From Bog-756 sp963812525 (GTDB taxonomy: Bacteria; Actinomycetota; Acidimicrobiia; Acidimicrobiales; RAAP-2), in assembly GCA_963812525.1 (NCBI GenBank), contig CAWEVL010000004.1:186001-250000 (forward strand): a DNA stretch of 64,000 nucleotides, read 5' to 3'. The notes under the pieces are model-generated. The model ran no database searches. It was not told the origin of the DNA and saw only the letters and a program-made list of their open reading frames with translations. Positions 61,291-64,000 of this stretch are shown one piece after another (positions within the stretch are counted from its first letter, which is position 1; each line of letters starts with the position of its first letter). A program made the position numbers and the translations under genes.

Positions 61291-62223
61291 CTACTGACAG
61301 CCTCCGTACTGAGAGGCGACAGTGGCCACCGAGGACGCCTCGGGTGGTTCCGAACCCAGCGCGCCCTCTTCGAGACCGAGGGCAAAGCGAATCGCCCCGC
61401 ACCCTTCTTTGTCGAGGTGGACGGCATCGTCGCCGCCGGTTCTGACGTACACCTGACCGTCGCGGCATCTCTTTGCATCCCACGCCTTACAGGGCAGGGA
61501 CAGCATCCAGGCAAGGTTGTCCGTCGATACCGCCATCGCTGCCCTCTGGTCGTATCGCCATCGGTGGGAGCGACCGGTGGCCGCCAGGGTCTCATAGAAC
61601 GACACCATGGCCGCGGAACCTTGAAATCCTCGGTTGACTTGGTGCTGCACGTCGTACCCGACGGGCACCGCGGGGTTCCTCGGAGGCGGCCCTTCGAAGT
61701 ACACCGTGGCTCCCCTGCGTGCCGCGCTCGTGGCCATGTCGACCAGTGGTGGCTCATAGCTCGCCAAGAGGTCCGACACATCGTACGGCTTGGTGGCATC
61801 GACACAGCCGGCTCCCGTGCCTGACAGGCCGGGATTGCCCGTGAATACGAAGGCCACCACGGTTGGGTGCACCTCGTTCAGGATGGTCGAGAAGCTCGGG
61901 AACACTTGGCCGTTGGGAAGGGAGAATCCATGGACCCAATCGCAGGGAGCGGTTCCCGGTTGCACTGCGTCGACCGTTACCGTGGTCCCCTCCGGTGCAA
62001 GGTGGATCATCGCCGTGGCCGCCTGCGCTGCGACACTGTCACCGACGATGAGGAGTGAGGCGGATCGAGCGCTCTTCGCCTGCGAGCATGAGGACACGAG
62101 GATCGAGAGGGCCACGACTCCGAGCAGGAATCGGTGACGTGGCCGGCGGCCGGCGGCCCTCTGTGCCGTCAGAGCCGTTCGAGCCAAATGCTCCCCCCGG
62201 GATTGCGGTCCCACATCGGCCAT
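61291..62223 (-). CDS. SGNH/GDSL-type hydrolase, probable lipoprotein
   Basis: About 310 residues. A basic N-terminus, hydrophobic FLLGVVALSILVSSC with a Cys that can act as lipobox, then an SGNH hydrolase domain: LLIVGDSVAAQAA (nucleophile Ser, block I), FVFTGNPG (block III Asn), and DDAVHLDKEG (Asp-His). Relatives act as acetyl-esterases or acyltransferase partners on surface polysaccharides. ATG 62223 overlaps the methyltransferase gene by about 55 bases; TTG 62187 is possible. Confidence 0.8.
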   Translation of the reverse strand: MADVGPQSRGEHLARTALTAQRAAGRRPRHRFLLGVVALSILVSSCSQAKSARSASLLIVGDSVAAQAATAMIHLAPEGTTVTVDAVQPGTAPCDWVHGFSLPNGQVFPSFSTILNEVHPTVVAFVFTGNPGLSGTGAGCVDATKPYDVSDLLASYEPPLVDMATSAARRGATVYFEGPPPRNPAVPVGYDVQHQVNRGFQGSAAMVSFYETLAATGRSHRWRYDQRAAMAVSTDNLAWMLSLPCKAWDAKRCRDGQVYVRTGGDDAVHLDKEGCGAIRFALGLEEGALGSEPPEASSVATVASQYGGCQ

Positions 62224-63215
62224 TGTTGCGCGACCTCGGAGCGATGAAATGTTGCCAGATAGTGGTTCCAAAGTCTTATCCGATACCCGGCGTTCGCCTG
62301 CAGATAGGAGCGAAGGATGTACGCCTCGTTCCATCCTCTCCCCTCGAGCACCCAAGGCTCAGGGTAGTCAAAAGGATAGAAGATGTCGTGGAAGTGGACT
62401 AGGACGCCGGCCGGAAGCCTTGGCAGCACCTCAAAGATGAGCAAGTTAACATCGCTGCCGACCTTGGACACGTGAGACGAGTCGATGAACAGGACGTCGC
62501 CCGCCTCAAGATTGCCGATCACGTCCTTCGTGACGTCCTGCAGTGGTGAGGCGATTATCTCGGCACGGGTTTGGTCACCGTACCGAAGCAGTGAGTTGAG
62601 ACGATCGGGATACGGCTCGATGAAGGTGCAGTGCATCTCCCCATTGAGGTTGCGCTCGTTGGTATCGAGAATCAGCGCAGAGGAGTGGCCGGATCCGATC
62701 TCGATGATCCGCTTTGGCCGCAGCCATCGGAGCATCGAATGGAGGGCGATGGCGTCGCCGTAGCCGAAGAAGTCGTTCTGGAAACAGTACCGGTACCCTT
62801 CCGAGGCCATCTCGGGAAAGGTCGCCTCGTTGGCAAACGGTGCGAGGGTCCGCACAAGTTCTCGCTGTGCCGTGTCAGCTACGTCGACCTCGAGAAGGGC
62901 GTCATCTCGGTCGAAGATCTGCTTCCGGCGCTGCCTCACCTCATCGAGCGATGGGAAAGGAGAGTAGTAGTGCCCTGGGGGCCAGGGAAGCTCGCGCAGC
63001 GGCTCCACCTCGCCGGTCAGGGACGCCACCTCGCTGGTCAGGGAGCCGACCTTGCCGGTGAGGGACGCGACTTCGCCAGTGAGGGATCCGGCCTCGCCGG
63101 TGAGGGACGCGACCTCGCCGGTGAGGGACGCGACCCGCGCCGCGAGGTGGTCTCGCTGCTCGAGAACTCGTCGCAGTGGGGGAAGGCTTCTTCCTACCCG
63201 GCTCTTGATGGACAT
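62169..63215 (-). CDS. Class I SAM-dependent methyltransferase with N-terminal heptad-repeat coiled coil
   Basis: 348 residues. Residues 28-69 consist of six near-identical seven-residue units (SLTGEVA pattern), predicted coiled coil, encoded by 21-base tandem repeats. The catalytic part follows: EIGSGHSSALILDTNE near 170 (SAM loop), HCTFIEPYPDRL, VLFIDSSHVSKVGSD near 250 and LVHFHDIFYPFDYP near 280, matching Methyltransf_24/CmcI-like enzymes often found in cell-surface glycan clusters. ATG 63215 follows GGAG eight bases upstream. It overlaps the SGNH gene. Confidence 0.88.
   Translation of the reverse strand: MSIKSRVGRSLPPLRRVLEQRDHLAARVASLTGEVASLTGEAGSLTGEVASLTGKVGSLTSEVASLTGEVEPLRELPWPPGHYYSPFPSLDEVRQRRKQIFDRDDALLEVDVADTAQRELVRTLAPFANEATFPEMASEGYRYCFQNDFFGYGDAIALHSMLRWLRPKRIIEIGSGHSSALILDTNERNLNGEMHCTFIEPYPDRLNSLLRYGDQTRAEIIASPLQDVTKDVIGNLEAGDVLFIDSSHVSKVGSDVNLLIFEVLPRLPAGVLVHFHDIFYPFDYPEPWVLEGRGWNEAYILRSYLQANAGYRIRLWNHYLATFHRSEVAQQWPMWDRNPGGSIWLERL
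63009..63134 (-). repeat. Six 21-base tandem repeats coding heptads
   Basis: Units start at 63009, 63030, 63051, 63072, 63093 and 63114, with most units over 80% identical and the last two identical across 20 bases or more. Each encodes one coiled-coil heptad in the methyltransferase gene. Confidence 0.85.
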
Positions 63216-63458
63216 TCCCGCAGCTCCGTTCTCCGGCAATCCCACACATCGGCTCCGGAACACGCTGTCCAACGCCTCGGGATGTGGCCAAGGCTAACTG
63301 ACTTGAAGGCCGTTCCGAGGACTCATCTGAAGCCGCACGGCGCGGTTGTAGTGAGGCCGAACCTCGGTTGGATACCGCGCAGGAAATCTGGGTGACCAGT
63401 GGGTGCACGTGGCGTCGAGCGAGTCACCCCCCAGGAGCACGTCGTCAGTTTCCTTACT

Positions 63459-64000
63459 TCAACTCGGCTCTTCCGGTGCTGAAGGGGCTGGGTCGGGGGC
63501 ACCGATCCTCTCCGGTCGCCACTCGCTTCCGAGCGTCCCCTGGGCGGCACGTGTTCCCGATGTGCCACCGCCCGGACCACGTAACACGAAGGCGATCCCA
63601 ACGGCGATGGCACCCCCGGCGATGGGTCCGGCTAAGTACACCCACCAGGATGTCCAGTCGTTGAAGACCAGTGCTGGACCGAGGGAGCGGGCCGGATTCA
63701 TGGATGCGCCGCTGACTGGGGCAGCCCACAATCCGGCCAGTGCAATGTAGCTCCCGACCCCGATGGCCGCGATCGGACCCAGCTGCTGAGCGCCTGATGC
63801 CGTACCAAGGATCACGCTCACCAGCCCAGCAGTGAGGACCATCTCGGTCAAGAATGCAGTGAGATTGGTGACACCGTGGCCGGGCAGTGTCAGTCCTGCC
63901 GGCCCGAACTTGCCGAGCATCCCCCATAAGGTAAGTGCAGCGAGGCTGGCTCCGATGAACTCGGCGACGATATATGCCGGAACACGCTTCCAAGGGAAGT
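63459..64000 (-). CDS. Aquaporin/MIP-family channel, C-terminal part, cut by window edge
   Basis: Two-thirds or so of a MIP channel; the start lies beyond 64000. From the edge the protein reads FPWKRVPAYIVAEFIGASLA, then LPGHGVTN, helices FLTEMVLTAGLVSVILG and IALAGLWAAP, and the second NPA box SGASMNPARSLGPAL with the Arg of the selectivity filter. It ends with a Pro/Gly-rich tail (PDPAPSAPEEPS). The first NPA box is outside the window. Water and glycerol types cannot be separated from this part. Confidence 0.92.
   Translation of the reverse strand, partial: FPWKRVPAYIVAEFIGASLAALTLWGMLGKFGPAGLTLPGHGVTNLTAFLTEMVLTAGLVSVILGTASGAQQLGPIAAIGVGSYIALAGLWAAPVSGASMNPARSLGPALVFNDWTSWWVYLAGPIAGGAIAVGIAFVLRGPGGGTSGTRAAQGTLGSEWRPERIGAPDPAPSAPEEPS

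Noticed and set aside
1..64000. CRISPR array, prophage or insertion sequence
   Set aside because: The only repeat arrays are the coding 21-base units at 63 kb and short intergenic repeats; no spacer pattern, Cas, phage or transposase genes were seen.

Overview
The window is a high-GC (roughly 60-65% by eye) bacterial chromosome segment. The gene content points to an actinobacterium: actinobacterial small-protein families (DUF6458-like, DUF6131-like, CsbD), a GAP-family membrane protein, a PRC-barrel protein, a SigB/SigF-type sigma factor with many RsbU/RsbV/RsbW relatives, and frequent GTG/TTG starts. A deep-branching class such as Acidimicrobiia is my guess; nothing in the window proves it. 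I saw no rRNA, convincing tRNA, CRISPR array, transposase or integrase.

Layout. 1-9 kb is central carbon metabolism: gnd (partial), pgi, tal and tkt run leftward, followed by a scar with a truncated rpe joined to an unrelated tail and a decayed transporter fragment, then divergent ndh (type II NADH dehydrogenase) and zwf. 9.9-17.4 kb is a nearly complete molybdenum regulon on the minus strand: mogA-type gene, moaE, moeA, moaA, moaD, moaC, then a HTH-TOBE regulator with modA, modB and modC, mostly joined by 4-base stop/start overlaps; moaA carries a frameshift. 17.8-20.9 kb has two membrane proteins, a debranching-enzyme fragment and a frameshifted PRC-barrel gene. 21.3-24.5 kb is a minus-strand redox cluster (thioredoxin-reductase-like flavoprotein, LUD-domain protein, UBP-type zinc finger, membrane protein). 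25-35 kb is a mixed metabolic and regulatory stretch: two SDRs, a diguanylate cyclase, cupin, methyltransferase, DUF1275 protein, beta-hydroxyacid dehydrogenase, hydrolase, flavin reductase and thiolase. 35.4-37.8 kb is a tight four-gene membrane operon: cytochrome oxidase subunit III- and IV-like genes without subunits I/II, behind two mutually similar multi-pass membrane proteins of unknown function, with a perfect 34-base palindrome at its 5' end.

38-56 kb is dominated by partner-switching signalling: four STAS antagonists, three RsbW-like kinases, three PP2C/SpoIIE phosphatases with different sensors (PAS-GAF, GAF, transmembrane extracellular domain) and one sigma factor in an rsbV-rsbW-sig operon. 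Between them lie small stress-type genes, a flavin reductase and a transporter with an unusual C-terminal winged-helix-like extension. 56-64 kb holds CsbD and YtxH-like small proteins, a TetR regulator beside a secreted alpha/beta hydrolase, an SGNH lipoprotein overlapping a methyltransferase with a 21-base tandem-repeat coiled coil, and the start-truncated end of an aquaporin.

Gene remnants and single-base frameshifts are unusually common (rpe/ROK junction, MFS, moaA, debranching enzyme, PRC-barrel, SDR, LuxR). They may be real decay or consensus/assembly errors. Read mapping would separate the two. The most promising undescribed unit is the orphan oxidase-subunit operon at 35.4-37.8 kb; second is the density of partner-switching modules.
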